From Clarkia xantiana subsp. parviflora (lineage: Eukaryota; Streptophyta; Magnoliopsida; Myrtales; Onagraceae), in NCBI GenBank assembly GCA_036873135.1, contig JAPTYO010000007.1, positions 14,242,763 to 14,306,762 on the forward strand: a stretch of DNA of 64,000 nt, in the 5' to 3' direction. Under the pieces are notes generated by a model. That model made no database searches. It was not told where the DNA came from and saw nothing but the letters and a program-made list of their open reading frames with translations. The stretch's first letter is position 1. Every line of letters begins with the position of its first letter. Positions 13,519 to 25,225 of this stretch are shown in pieces. The translations under genes and the position numbers were made by a program.

Positions 13519-14577
13519 TACCGTGCGAATGGTCTCTGACGATTAGCATGCGAAGTTGACTACTATGTTTATCAAAATAAAAGATTTCTTTTTAATTAAT
13601 ATTAAATGCTGTCTTTTGTTTTCCAATTGTGTCCTTATTTCTAATAGTTTATTCAATCCAATTCACACTTAACAAAGTAACATGTTTGAATTAAGCAACA
13701 GTATTGGCTAAAAAAACTAAGAAATACTAAATTGTATATTTTATTTTATTTTTAGACTTCTAACACTATTTCTTTTCCACCACTGATTTAATCCATATTT
13801 CACTAAAATATCCAAATTTATATCATTTTATATATTGTTATATTTATACAACGAGCTCGAACAATTGATTTATAACTGATCTAGAGTTGAGCTTGACATA
13901 GTTTTCTTTCCAGACGAATAATTTGGTACATGCTCGGAGCATGAATCTAGTTGTGGGTGTTATTAATCGAATCCATATCACCTACCCCGCTCTTTCGTCA
14001 CCAAATCGTTCATCTCTATTAAGATTTTGACACGTATATTGTGTGTAATTAATTTGTGCTTTTTTTCCTCTAAAAACCTATTGTAATTGGTGAACCCTAA
14101 AAGGAAAATATTAAACTTAAGGAGACATGTAAAAAATTAGGTTACATTTGAAAATGTTAAATTAGGTTACATTCCTAAATGTAATTATGTAACATATATA
14201 CATAACTAATTTTAATACATTCAGTTAAATGTAATTAATATGATGTAAATTGCTCTATTTTTTTTTCATGAGTAAGAATATGAATTAAACTAATTAATGG
14301 TAAGCTTTAAGTTCAAAATATTGATAAAGGGATTAGTGTTTTTTAATACAAAAACATGACCCTTTTTTTTTGGTAAAATAAAACATGATTTCGGTAAGTA
14401 TGGATTGAAACAAAAACAACTATAAGAAACAATTAAGGGTAGAATTGGAAAACAAAATGCTGAATTTATTAAAAAAAATTATCTTAGAATTTATTAATTG
14501 AAAACGAACTCTTTACTTTGATAGATGTATAGCTTAGTCTATTCCGCATGCTAGTCGCAAGAAACTTTCGCACGGTA
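13519..14577. mobile_element. Non-autonomous DNA transposon with TA-flanked inverted repeats
   Basis: The left end TACCGTGCGAA continues to AGCATGCGAA near 13555. The right end is its inverted partner, CGCATGCTAG...TTCGCACGGTA at 14544-14577. The outer 11 bp are exact and about 37 bp are similar. Both ends are flanked by TA, as for Tc1/mariner-type elements. The interior (about 1 kb) is AT-rich without a transposase ORF. The superfamily is inferred only from the TA flanks. Confidence 0.65.
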
Positions 14578-14746
14578 TATCATTTCTCATTATTATAATG
14601 AGAAGTGTAACCATTGAAATACATTAATTAAGCTCATACTCTGCAGCAGCCAGCATGGAGAATTGACTAATGTTCATATATAACATTCACCTACGATATT
14701 TATGCCTCCTCGATGTTGTAGAGGAGTAATTGGCTAATTTATAAAA

Positions 14747-15151
14747 AGGTTAAAAACCTATAATCTGTATGAAAATTTGCATTATGTAAAATTTTGAAAT
14801 ATGAAATTTAAATTGTTGATATTGACTGTCTAAAACTTTTACTTTAATAAAATTTAGTTTTCGGTCTATTTTTGCTGTCAAATTTGACAGATTAGTGTGA
14901 AAAGTCAAAATTGTCCCTAATACTATTATGCTTACTCCGGCCAGCCACTATTCAACTAGAGACAAGTTTGAGATTTATTTTTTTATCTGTCATGTGACAA
15001 GCACATGACCAAGTTCTGTCAATTTTAATAGCAAATTTGAACGAAGACAACAATCTTTAACAAAATTAAAAAGTTCATACAACCAATATCAATAATTTAA
15101 TCAACAAAATATTACAGAGAATAAAATCTAGACAGTTTATAGGCTTAATGC
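14747..15151. mobile_element. Mutator-type MITE, GGTTAAAAACCTATAA family, copy 1
   Basis: 405-bp element starting AGGTTAAAAACCTATAA and ending TTTATAGGCTTAATGC. It is flanked by a perfect 9-bp duplication TTTATAAAA (14738-14746 and 15152-15160). It resembles the element at 44002-44434 along its length and matches partial copies at about 46815 and 59094. It ends about 360 bp before the oxidase start codon. Confidence 0.8.
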
Positions 15152-15424
15152 TTTATAAAATTGGACCCTATAAATTTAGTCCAGATGCACCCTGACCCAA
15201 ACTCTCAACATAATCTCTTCAACAAGAAAACATTATCGGATTTTATATCACCAAACCAAATTCCCTAAAAAGTAATACATTTTCCAGTATCTCTCTAAAA
15301 TACATTACTGTCGTCGTCTCTTTTTAAGTATTTACATGTTCTTTTTTTGTTTCCAAACTCAAACGAAGCAATCTCTTTCAAGTTTCAATTTCAACTGCTT
15401 CACCACGCGCTGTCTTCTTCTCTA

Positions 15425-15445
15425 TCTCTATATATATAAATAAAT
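15425..15445 (+). promoter_or_regulatory. Likely TATA box of the oxidase gene
   Basis: A TATATATATAAATAAAT stretch lies about 70 bp upstream of the ATG at 15509. This is a position and sequence match only. Confidence 0.45.
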
Positions 15446-15508
15446 AAACACTGATCAGCCTCTCCATTGGCTGGCTAGCTATATAGAGATTTGAATTCAA
15501 TCCATATC

Positions 15509-17179
15509 ATGGCTCGAGCTACGTTTCTTTACGGCTTCTTCTTCGTCCTCGCGCTCTTTTTTGCCACTGTCCAGTCCGCTCGCCGCATTTCGGCCTCTTC
15601 CAGTGGTGCCGGCGGAGGTAGGTGGCAGCTGCTGCAGCAAAGTATTGGCATTACCGCCATGCACATGCAGCTCCTCTACAACGACCGTGTCGTCATCTTC
15701 GACCGCACCGACTTCGGAAAATCCAACCTTTCCCTTCCCGACGGCCAATGCCGCTCCGACTCACGCGACACCGCCCTGGAGCTCGACTGCACAGCCCACT
15801 CCGCTGAATACGACGTCGCCGGGAATTCTTTCCGGCCCCTCACAGTGCAGACTGATGTCTGGTGCTCCTCGGGAGCATTAACGGCTGACGGCACCTTGGT
15901 ACAGACCGGCGGCTTCAATGACGGCGAGCGGCGGGTGAGAAGCTTCAGCCCCTGCTCTGGCGAGGTCTGCGACTGGAAAGAGATAGAGAACGGATTGGCA
16001 GCGCGTCGGTGGTACGCTACTAACCACATCCTCCCAGACGGGCGGCAGATTGTCATCGGCGGCCGGAGACAGTTCAATTACGAGTATTATCCGAAAAGCG
16101 CTGCCGGAGCTCCTAACGTATACAGTCTCAGGTTTCTAGTCGAAACGAACGAAAATGGCGTAGAAAACAACCTCTACCCCTTCGTCTACCTCAATGTGGA
16201 TGGAAATCTCTTCATCTTCGCGAACAATAGAGCGATACTGTTCGACTACGTGAACAACAAGGTGGTGCGGAATTTTCCGACGATGCCCGGCGGCGATCCG
16301 AGGAGCTACCCGAGCACGGGATCCTCCGTTTTGCTTCCGTTGAGGAACCTCCAGGCGGCGGCAATCGAGGCGGAGGTGCTGGTCTGCGGCGGCGCACCGG
16401 AGGGTTCATTCCAGTCGGCGAACAAATCGAAGTTCGTTCCCGCACTGGACACTTGCGGGCGGCTGAAAATAACCGACCCGGACCCGCAATGGGTCATGGA
16501 GACGATGCCTTATGGCAGAGCCATGGGCGACATGATGCTGCTCCCAAACGGCAACGTTTTGATCATCAACGGCGCCGGAGCTGGAACCGCGGGTTGGGAG
16601 AACGGCCGGAACCCGGTTCTTAACCCAGTTATATACCGACCCGATAACCCGCTTGGTAAACGGTTCGAGGTCCAGAACCCGAGCAGGATCCCCAGAATGT
16701 ACCACTCATCGGCGATCCTCCTCCGTGACGGAAAAGTGCTCGTCGGCGGCAGCAACCCTCACATATATTATAACTTCACCGGAGTTCTTTTTCCGACGGA
16801 GTTAAGCCTCGAGGCTTTCTTGCCGCCGTATCTGGACGCCGAGTTCGCACCTCTGCGGCCGAAGATAGTGGCGCCCAGCTCCCAGACGAAGCTCCGGTAC
16901 GGCCAAGCCTTCGCCGTGAAGTTCACGCTGACGGGGACTCTGAGTGCCACAGAAGTGGCGGTGACGATGGTTTCTCCGGCATTCACGACGCATTCCTTCT
17001 CCATGAATCACAGGCTGCTGGTGGTTGGTGGCGGGAGGGCCGCCGCCGTTGGCCCGTCAAGTTACACCGTCAGGGCTACCGCGCCGGGATCGGCAATCCT
17101 TGCGCCGTCTGGATATTATCTGTTGTTTGTTGTCCACCACGAGACACCTAGTGAAGGCATATGGGTTCATATACGGTGA
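15509..17179 (+). CDS. GLOX: Secreted glyoxal/aldehyde oxidase (GLOX, copper radical oxidase)
   Basis: Predicted secreted copper-radical oxidase turning aldehydes to acids plus H2O2 in the apophast or cell wall. Single exon, 556 aa. I chose the ATG at 15509 because the upstream in-frame codons start with TTG. A signal peptide is visible at residues 1-24 (MARATFLYGFFFVLALFFAT). Galactose-oxidase-type beta-propeller repeats follow, then a C-terminal DUF1929 domain. All expected copper and radical residues are present by motif: Cys119 (VWCSSG), Tyr169 (RRWYATNH), Tyr398-His399 (PRMYHSSA) and His495 (TTHSFSMN). The usual NQR after this last motif reads NHR here. The coding DNA is clearly more GC-rich than its surroundings. 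A close relative is Arabidopsis At1g19900. Confidence 0.94.
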   Translation: MARATFLYGFFFVLALFFATVQSARRISASSSGAGGGRWQLLQQSIGITAMHMQLLYNDRVVIFDRTDFGKSNLSLPDGQCRSDSRDTALELDCTAHSAEYDVAGNSFRPLTVQTDVWCSSGALTADGTLVQTGGFNDGERRVRSFSPCSGEVCDWKEIENGLAARRWYATNHILPDGRQIVIGGRRQFNYEYYPKSAAGAPNVYSLRFLVETNENGVENNLYPFVYLNVDGNLFIFANNRAILFDYVNNKVVRNFPTMPGGDPRSYPSTGSSVLLPLRNLQAAAIEAEVLVCGGAPEGSFQSANKSKFVPALDTCGRLKITDPDPQWVMETMPYGRAMGDMMLLPNGNVLIINGAGAGTAGWENGRNPVLNPVIYRPDNPLGKRFEVQNPSRIPRMYHSSAILLRDGKVLVGGSNPHIYYNFTGVLFPTELSLEAFLPPYLDAEFAPLRPKIVAPSSQTKLRYGQAFAVKFTLTGTLSATEVAVTMVSPAFTTHSFSMNHRLLVVGGGRAAAVGPSSYTVRATAPGSAILAPSGYYLLFVVHHETPSEGIWVHIR

Positions 17180-18230
17180 CGTCAGACATGACGAAATTGA
17201 TAAAGTATTAAGCACAACGGTGATACCACGTGGTGTACCTTCCCCAGTAAGAAACTGACACGTGTCAAAGTTATTAACACGTGTCAAATTTTAATTAGAT
17301 TAAGTTACAACACATAGGTGCCACTTATTGGCACCGATATAGGGAATAATATCTCAATTAAATTAGATTTACCTTTTTAAAATAGTAAATTAGTAAAATG
17401 TAGGGCAAATAATGGTTTTCATAAAAAAAAAAATTACAATATCTCTAGGTGACAGCTCATTATTGGTGGTGATTGATGTATGCATAAAGCGCATCATTTA
17501 ATTTTTTTGAATTTCTTACTATATTATAATAATAATAATGCTTTAAATTTGGATTTATCACATGTGCATAGAAGGCATAATTGTAAGATGATGTTATGAT
17601 ATATATGAGTACAAATTTCTTGCAAGCAGAATCAAACAAGTAGTTGAATATTGTTGCTTTTCGCTGTTTCTATGGCTTGTAGTTGATATATGGATTTATT
17701 CATTTATACTTATTATACTAACTGATTGTGAAAAAAAATAATAATAATAATAATAAGACATGAATCTCAATCGGATACGTTAACTTTATTAACTATGAGA
17801 CCGCATCACTTTAAGTTATTATTAAAATAAAATAATTAATGTTCCAACATGCACACCATACAGAGGTGAAACCAAATTAATTACCTTTACAACAATCTGG
17901 AAACCCTAATCATACGTACGGGTACGTTCTTGCCAGTGTTACATTTACAAATTAAAAGGACGACCTATAAGCTAAGCATATATTAATTAAATTAGGTAGA
18001 ACCTGTCATTTTTCTGTCCAAAAAATTCAGGATTTAGATAGACATATTTGCCAACTAAACTACTCCAAAATATAATTGACAGAGACACCAAATGACAATA
18101 TAATTAAAACTTAAGACACTAAATATTAATAATTAACATATAAGAAGCTTGACACACTAAATATGATGTTTTCCTTAAACATTATAATTGTTGTCTATGT
18201 ATCCATTTTCTTTGTAGTTAGGCTTAGAAC
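17180..18230. other. AT-rich spacer
   Basis: 3' flank of the oxidase gene. It contains an (AAT)n run at 17737-17755. No supportable gene is seen. Confidence 0.5.
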
Positions 18231-19610
18231 ACTTCCAATGGTTAGTGCCTAGTGCCTCCACATCACTGTCAACTCATTAAAGTGGCACTGCTACAGTAAA
18301 TGTTACAGTAAAATTAGAACTTTAGCCAGTGGTAGAATCCAAGTTCCACCTCTATATTGGAACCCACATAATTTTACACTCTAAATATAATTTTTTAAGC
18401 ATTATATATAAATTAAATGTTCGTATTTTTTTAAAAAAATACCCACATGAATAAATAATGAAATTCAACTAGACAGTTTTAATTTAAAAAAATAAATAGT
18501 GAAAATATGTACAAGATCATAAAATTGTAATTGATTTTTTTAATAAAAATTTACATTTTTTAATGAACTTTTTCAAAAATTTTCAATTATAAATCAAATA
18601 TCCAGGTTCTACTTTTGACTGATGTGTGTTGTCATTCTGAAATTCGAAACTCGGCGTCTTTTGAGTAATAGTTCATTTATTTACGTACTATAATTTTTTT
18701 TAAGTACGATTATTTTAGTAATTAAAATTGATAAAAAAAAAATACAAATGGACTATAAACATGAGCCCGTAATTTTTTCAAATAATGATTGCAATAATTT
18801 AAAATTTACATTACAAAAAATATAAAAATAACACATTAAAGTTGCCAACTAAAATAAAAATCAACACACACACGTGTATATATATATATTGAGACGAATT
18901 GTCACACATTACTAAATTGCCAGAATTATTGCAATTTATCGTACACAAATTTATTTTTTTCATATAATAATATAATACGTAAATTATATAGAAATATATA
19001 TGCATTAAAATCACATAACTTTTTTAGTAAATTATTTTGCATATTTAATAATATAAAATGTTGTACTATTTTAAAATTTAGAATTAACGGTTATTCAACA
19101 TGGTAAAATATGATTAAATTAGATATTGAAATTATGAAATTGATTCGAAGTTAAAAATTAGTATTTTTTATTCGTGTCGTTATTTAACTTACATAATATT
19201 AAAAATGACCGATTACGTCTCATGTCTATCTGAATTAGTGTAGCAGAATATATATACAATCAAAGAGAGAAACAAAACAACTGAATAAAAAATATTAAAA
19301 AGTTGGCTCCGACATGAACAATAATGTGGGAGTGCCTACTAGTAGGCACTGTCCCACTTCACTATTCACTCGATAATGGCAAAACAGTAATAATAGTAAT
19401 CATAGTCACGCATAGTGGCGTCTAGTCAGCGTCCAGTGACAAAAATTGGAACTAGGAACTCTCATTTTGGAACAAGGCACTTCCATTGAAAAGACAAGTT
19501 CTTACTTAATCATTACCAGCAATGACCAATAATAAATGACACTAGATACTAGAAACTCCCTACAATGATAAATTTACAATATGGAAGTAAGAACTAGGCA
19601 CTACCATTGA
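18231..19610. mobile_element. Probable 1.4-kb non-autonomous DNA transposon
   Basis: The left end near 18236 reads CAATGGTTAGTGCCTAGTGCC. The right end at 19591-19610 contains the inverted form, CTAGGCACTACCATTG. Several related subterminal copies (GGAACTAGGAACT, GGCACTTCCATTG) cluster at 19440-19610. A perfect 20-bp palindrome AGTGCCTACTAGTAGGCACT lies at 19331-19350. I find no clear target duplication, so the boundaries are approximate and the superfamily is unknown. Confidence 0.5.
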
Positions 19611-22600
19611 ATTACTATAATAATCATTTCGTGTGCAAAAAAAACTATTTCCCAAATTACTAAAGTTATCATCACCAAAGAACCTCTTTTGTCTTGTCTG
19701 TGAAAGCTTCGTATATATGGGAATGGTTTGCTTTGAAGATGAGATATTGCCTTTCTTATATGGTACCCACCATTGGCCAAGTCTTTCTTATAATAGCAAT
19801 AACAGATATATCAACCTTTTGTGTTGATGATAGTTGGCATAATGGCATCTACAATAATCGATGGATTTGAACCTCCAAACCACTATGAAGGGTGCACTAA
19901 TTACTTGCTAAAAATTGACAGGTAAAGTAAACGTCACTTTTCATAAAGATTTCTCTAAACTTCCTGCAGATATTGACAATTCCTTAAGATGTATTGTGAT
20001 AAAGTGTGGATTATTTATTAGTGATGGTGAATTAATTAATAATTAGTTAGATTATTCAATTAATGTATTGGTTAATAAGTTATTTAATAGATACATTCAT
20101 AGTTAACAATATATCGACAGTAAATAAGTTAAATTTTGTCTATGGATTTAAGACATTGTGAATCTGTTATGTCATTACGGCGTGAAAGTTATACGTAATG
20201 GAAGAGTTGTTTAATATGCCGATGATAATTTGATTAGGACTCGGTCAACAAAAGACATAACATTGCTCCAGTAAAACTAAAAGAAGATTGTTATTGAAGC
20301 GTGCTAGTTAATTAGTTCTCAAGTTGATGTTGAACTTGAGTGGAATATGAATATCAACAAAATTATCTCAATTAACTAGGTATTTGATTCGTGCTTTGCG
20401 TGGATAGTAGTTGCATGTAAATAGATTCGTATGCAATATTTTATTATTATATTTAATTAAGTTAAGAGTTGTTACGGAAAAAAAGTTAAAAGATGCACAT
20501 AACTAAAAAATTATTTTACTAATTGAAAATGTAAGAACGATGAATTACGATACCGCCTGAAATTAAAACATATACTTGAAATAATTTTTTTTTATTTCTT
20601 TCTTCAAATATTTTTTGCTACTTTTTCGTATACTTTGTAAATTAAAAGTGTCAAATGTATTGTTACAGATTAACGTAACCATGTGTTTCAATTTTCAGAT
20701 TGAGTTATAAATCTATCAATTTTCCATAGAATGACCACCATTTTCGATTTTTCTTTTAAAAAAAATATATGTTACTAATTCTACATATAATCATGTTCTA
20801 GCTTCATTATACAAACTATAATGCATTGACTTTTTCACCAAATTATTATTTAGCATAAGCAGCATGACTCAGTTAAACAATATAGATGGACACCATGTAC
20901 GTTAAATTTTGATACTAATTTTAAGTAAACATATAAGCAAGGAATGACCCTAACAAAATAAATGATTGTTGAATATTAGTAACTTCAAAAAACATAAACT
21001 TAATTAAAGGGATCCGTCGAATTGTTATTGATTTTTTTTTAAGTGAACCACACTAATTTTTTTTTAACTTTTTTCATTTGATGATTTATTTAATGTTATA
21101 TACTACATACATCTATATATAAAGAGGCTACTTATATAATTTGAAAAGAAGCTTTTAAATTGAATATATTGAGTGAATACAAAAATTGTTAACATTGAAA
21201 ATGTGAATGATAAATAAAACTTAATGATTAAATGAAATGTAACAAATCAATGAAAGGTAACGGCTCATAAGAATGGATTTGGTAATTTGGAAGAAATCTA
21301 TAGCTAGTTGAGATCTACATGGCAACAACAACTAATGAAATGTAACATATTAAAAGTCAGTATCCAATGAAAACATTTTATTTTTACAACAAAACTACTC
21401 AAAAACTTATTTGTCAAAATTATAGAAATTTTATTGAAGTTATATTATATATAGATAGTCAAGTCACACTGAATGCAGTTTTTAAAACATGTGAAGACAA
21501 GTTTATAGAGATTTATGTGACCACAAGAGTCATTCAATCTGGAGGTGAACATGTTATGCAAAGAGATATGTGTGCTAACAACGATGAAGATGACAAATAA
21601 AATGTAGAAGATCCAAATAATGATGAAAAAGAGGATGTTGATGCTATCTAAAATGTTGATGTGTCATCATCGGAGGTGATGTTGGCACGCAGCATAATTA
21701 ATTAGTTGTGGAAATTAGCTTCTCTAACGAATTCTAACAAATTAATTTTAAGAAACCACTCCCTGAGTTTGTTTCAGGTGATTAGATCCATCAATTGATG
21801 GTAATTATTGAGAGATTAACTAGGGGTAATTATCATTTGGTACTGATCATTTCCAGAAGGTGCGTCTTTCGAAATTAAGGTTGCACTCAAGACTGAAAGT
21901 TATGGCATATAAGAATTTTTTGAGATTACTACATTGAGAATTCAACAAAAACAAAAACAACAGTAAATTCAAGTGTCTTAACATGGGCGAAGTATCTTAT
22001 ATGTGATCCTTAAGAGGAACTCTAAAAAAGTTAAGAAATTGAGAGATTATAAAAGTTGGTGTTCCACACATATAAGAAAATTGCTACTAGAAAGAAGCTG
22101 AGACAACTAGATTCAAGTTCTATAGCAAATTAAATTACTCTTACATGCACAATCACAATTTACACCTAGATAAAAATCTGTGACTTGCAAGAGACAATGA
22201 GAAATAAGTTCAAATTAAAATTGTCATACAGAAAGACTTGGTAAGCCTAACAAAAAGTTATTGCAAAAATGTTTGGCATACGTAGTGCATTTCATAGACT
22301 GCCACATCTAATGGTTGCCTTGCATGAATCCAAACGGGGACGATGTTTGATTATGTGAAAGGGGTTTCAATGCATCGTTGTTAGCTTCAATTGAAGATCC
22401 AGTTTAAGTTCTGAATTCGGCAAATTATTTCTGAGCATTCAGAGCTCCAATTCGATGCACCAATCTTTACGAAAAGAAATATTTTTCACTGTTATATTTT
22501 ACTCAATTTTGAAGATAATTGTAAATAAATGAATCGTAGAGAATGCAGTTCGACTCATAGTTCGGGCTAGTGGGCGCCTCTAAACTGATGGCCTGTTGAT

Positions 22601-22776
22601 CAATATGACTCAATATCAACTGACTCATCATTATTGTATCGTTAATCACATATGTTAAAAACCGCTAAGTTAAATAATAAATACTGTAATTTCCTCACGT
22701 TTCAAATAAATAAATGTATGACTTGATTTGTTTTCATTTTTAATTAATGAAGTCTTTTTCAAGTTGATCCAACCGC
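19611..22776. other. AT-rich gene-free stretch with decayed ORFs
   Basis: No intact gene. A 77-codon frame at 21367-21600 and broken frames to about 22480 have somewhat protein-like composition and several in-frame stops. They could be a dead transposase, but I cannot match them to a family. Confidence 0.3.
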
Positions 22777-22785
22777 CTCTATAGG

Positions 22786-22965
22786 GAGAAATTCTTCACT
22801 ACCACCGAGGTAACACATGGATCCAATGTGTTACCTTTTTCACCAATTAATGGCTGACACGTGTAAAAAAATTACTGACAAATAAACAGATGTTTTCCAC
22901 TCATTGGTGAGAGAGATAACACATTGGATCCATGTGTTACCTCGGTGTGGTAGTGGGAATTTCTC
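22786..22965. mobile_element. Mutator-type MITE, GAGAAATTC family, copy 2
   Basis: 180-bp element with ends GAGAAATTC / GAATTTCTC. Arms of about 50 bp share the ACCGAGGTAACACATGGATC motif and its complement. It is flanked by an exact 9-bp duplication CTCTATAGG (22777-22785 and 22966-22974), diagnostic of Mutator-like insertion. Confidence 0.88.
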
Positions 22966-23013
22966 CTCTATAGGACATGTAAAATGTTAGGTGGTAGAAA
23001 CGCTCACTCGAAG

Positions 23014-23147
23014 GAAAAATTATTTGCTACCGCCGTGGTAAATGAACAGTTTACCACGGTATGTCACCAATAGGTGGGCCCCCAATTAAATGGACGAGTG
23101 TAAGGGGTAAACTGTTCACCAACGACGGTTCCACTAAATAATTCCTC
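23014..23147. mobile_element. Mutator-type MITE, GAGAAATTC-related, copy 3
   Basis: 134-bp element. The left end is GAAAAATTATTTGCTACC and the right end is its degenerate inverted form. The inner arms share GTGAACAGTTTACC-type sequence. The flanks CACTCGAAG (23005-23013) and TACTCGAAG (23148-23156) match 8/9. It lies 48 bp from copy 2. Confidence 0.75.
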
Positions 23148-23455
23148 TACTCGAAGATACTTTTTTTTGCTCATTAATTAACTTTTTTTGTGAACAGTAA
23201 TAAATTTGTTAAAACCAACAATTGCACTACAATTTAAAAACACAATCAACACATAAAATATAACAAACATCCAGACATCCAACAACAACAAAAACTGACT
23301 AATCCAAACCCAATTTTGATTGGTCTTCATTTCCACTATCACGATGTTAAAAAAGTACTTCATAGAAAAAACATTAGAATGAGGTCACCCCTCGATTTCT
23401 GTTGCCTAACCTTTGATTTGAGGCACCAGATCAAAAGCATTACGGAAGGTAAAAC

Positions 23456-23538
23456 TTGTAGTGTCAGATTACATAGTTTCATCACAGATTAATCAGACAG
23501 GGATAACTGTAATATTTATGTCTCATCATCCACAACAA
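23456..23538 (-). ncRNA. Box C/D snoRNA, predicted 25S rRNA 2'-O-methylation guide
   Basis: On the minus strand, box C is GATGATGA (complement of 23523-23530). Box D' CTGA follows the 13-nt guide CAGTTATCCCTGT. Box C' is TGTGATGAAA, and box D CTGA is at 23464-23467. The ends can pair (TTGTTGTG with CACTACAA, 7 of 8). The D' guide is exactly complementary to ACAGGGATAACTG, a universally conserved 25S/28S rRNA segment in the peptidyl-transferase region. By the five-nucleotide rule it would direct methylation of the second G of that GGG. The guide next to box D is not recognised. The rRNA sequence is recalled, not searched. Confidence 0.85.
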
Positions 23539-23604
23539 AACGACCCTCGCCAATATTTAAAAAAAAAATCGAAGATGAGAAAAACAATGATAGAGAGATG
23601 AAGA

Positions 23605-23697
23605 AGAAAGCCTCAGACCGTCCTAGTTCAGAACTTTCAACACACTCAAATGAGTTCAGTTCAGGTCTCAAATGAATTTCGTCATCATTGGCTTCTT
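23605..23697 (-). ncRNA. Box C/D snoRNA, predicted 18S rRNA guide
   Basis: On the minus strand, box C is AATGATGA (TGATGA is the complement of 23682-23687) and box D is CTGA (23613-23616). The terminal stem pairs AGAAGCC with GGCTTTCT, with one bulge. The 11 nt directly upstream of box D, ACTAGGACGGT, complement ACCGTCCTAGT in 18S rRNA (the segment following ATCAGAT). The predicted target is the U of ACCGU. A possible D' CTGA lies near 23657. It sits 66 bp upstream of the second snoRNA, so the two probably share one transcript. Confidence 0.78.
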
Positions 23698-23850
23698 CAT
23701 ATATATTCATAAAAAACAGAGAAAATCCCAAAATTTGAATATAAAACACAAGATTCACACGAATTCAGAAAAATAAGATCGTACGATTGAGAAACCTTGA
23801 GAAGACGAATTGATTCCGGCGGAGGCTTAAGTACAGCTTGACGATTCTAA

Positions 23851-23920
23851 TTTAGGGTTTTAAATAGAAGTTGAAGAGACGACCTTATATATAGGGTCGG
23901 CTTCGACCAGCTAGGGTTTA
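23851..23920 (-). promoter_or_regulatory. Likely promoter of the snoRNA cluster: TATA box and two telo-boxes
   Basis: Read on the minus strand, CTATATATAAG (23884-23894) is a good TATA box about 190 bp upstream of the first snoRNA. AAACCCTAAA (23851-23860) and TAAACCCTA (23912-23920) are telo-box motifs. These are common in plant ribosomal-protein and snoRNA-cluster promoters. Confidence 0.6.
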
Positions 23921-25225
23921 TTTCCAAGATCCTGCAGACGGGATCGTGACACGTGAACGGTGCAGATTTTATAATGTTACTCGTTCTTTTTTTTTTTTTT
24001 TTTTTGTTGGTCAGTCAATGAATGAATATGGGCTAATATATTAAGAGTAGTGCTAGAGCCTACGATTTTCCTTGTGAAGCATCTTGCGAAAGATGTATTG
24101 AAGTTAGCAATTCAATAATTACTTACACAAAGTAATTATGACAGCTCTCATCTATTTTTTTCCTTTTCTACCCGTAGTCTTTCAATAATAAAACACTCTA
24201 TCGTATATATATTTCTTATTATATCCGCAAGATAAAATAATTAAACATAATAAATAATTATAAATTAATTTAATTTAATGTTACCTTACCTTAAATATAA
24301 AACATTAAATGGTTGATATGACAGATTACAAATTATTTTATGTTTTTTATTTCCAATAAAATAAAATATATTTTCTTTGTAACATAACAACAATTCTTTT
24401 AATTAGTTATTATATCATTCTACCAAAAAAAAAGTTATTATATCGAATTACGTATTTAATAAAATGAACCCTACTATTACAAACTTAGATCAAGCATTTA
24501 GAGCTTAGAAGCTCTTCATTAGTTTAGTTTAGAACAAATTTTAAAGTTTAGAACAATCGATTTCGGCACATGTAATTATCTAATATAATTACTACAAGAA
24601 ATTTAGTCATTTGTAACGGTATTTAAAAAAAAAAATCAAATATCTCACAAATTTTTAGTATTCTAGGGATTCGTTAATATTTTTAGCAGATTTATTTGAG
24701 CTTGGTCAAGACATTGTGTTCTAAATAACACTAACTTTCAATGGATATTCATGGGAAAAATCTTAGTATATAGCACTATTCATTCATTCAACTATAAAAC
24801 ATGGAAGATTGTACGTTATAATTATTTTTCAGATAATATAACAATTAAATAAATTATTAATTACAAACTAAAATTAGTTTGAATTATTCTTTTCATGCCT
24901 CGATTAAAAAAATGTCTACCTTTGTAGTGGACACTTTTCATGTCACCGTGAGCAAAAGCACTTTCACAGTTTAGTTCATTTGTTGTATTAGTTAATGAGG
25001 GTAGAATAGGAAATTAAAAGATAAAAATTAAAGAAATAAAAAATGAAAAACAAATAGCATTAAATACCTTGCACAGAAGACTTTCGGTAGAACTTTCACG
25101 TTAAGTTTCTCAGTTTAAATCATTTCTCATATATTAAGGCTCATTCGCCATAAAAGGATTGGCCTTTCCCATACCAGGCATTTTTAAGATCGACCGAACC
25201 CAATTTGTAACCAGTAAAAAGATAG
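23921..25225. other. AT-rich spacer
   Basis: Contains a poly-T tract around 23989-24005. Otherwise no supportable feature. Confidence 0.4.

Noticed and set aside
15491..15508. Earlier start of the oxidase (six extra codons)
   Set aside because: The first codon is TTG; the ATG at 15509 directly opens a signal peptide.
21367..22480. Decayed transposase (Mutator or FAR1 type)
   Set aside because: Composition and broken frames are suggestive, but I could not align any conserved transposase motif.
23380..23455. Possible H/ACA snoRNA after the C/D pair (AGGCAACAGAA end)
   Set aside because: The hairpin and ACA-like tail are weak and no H box or pseudouridylation pocket is convincing.
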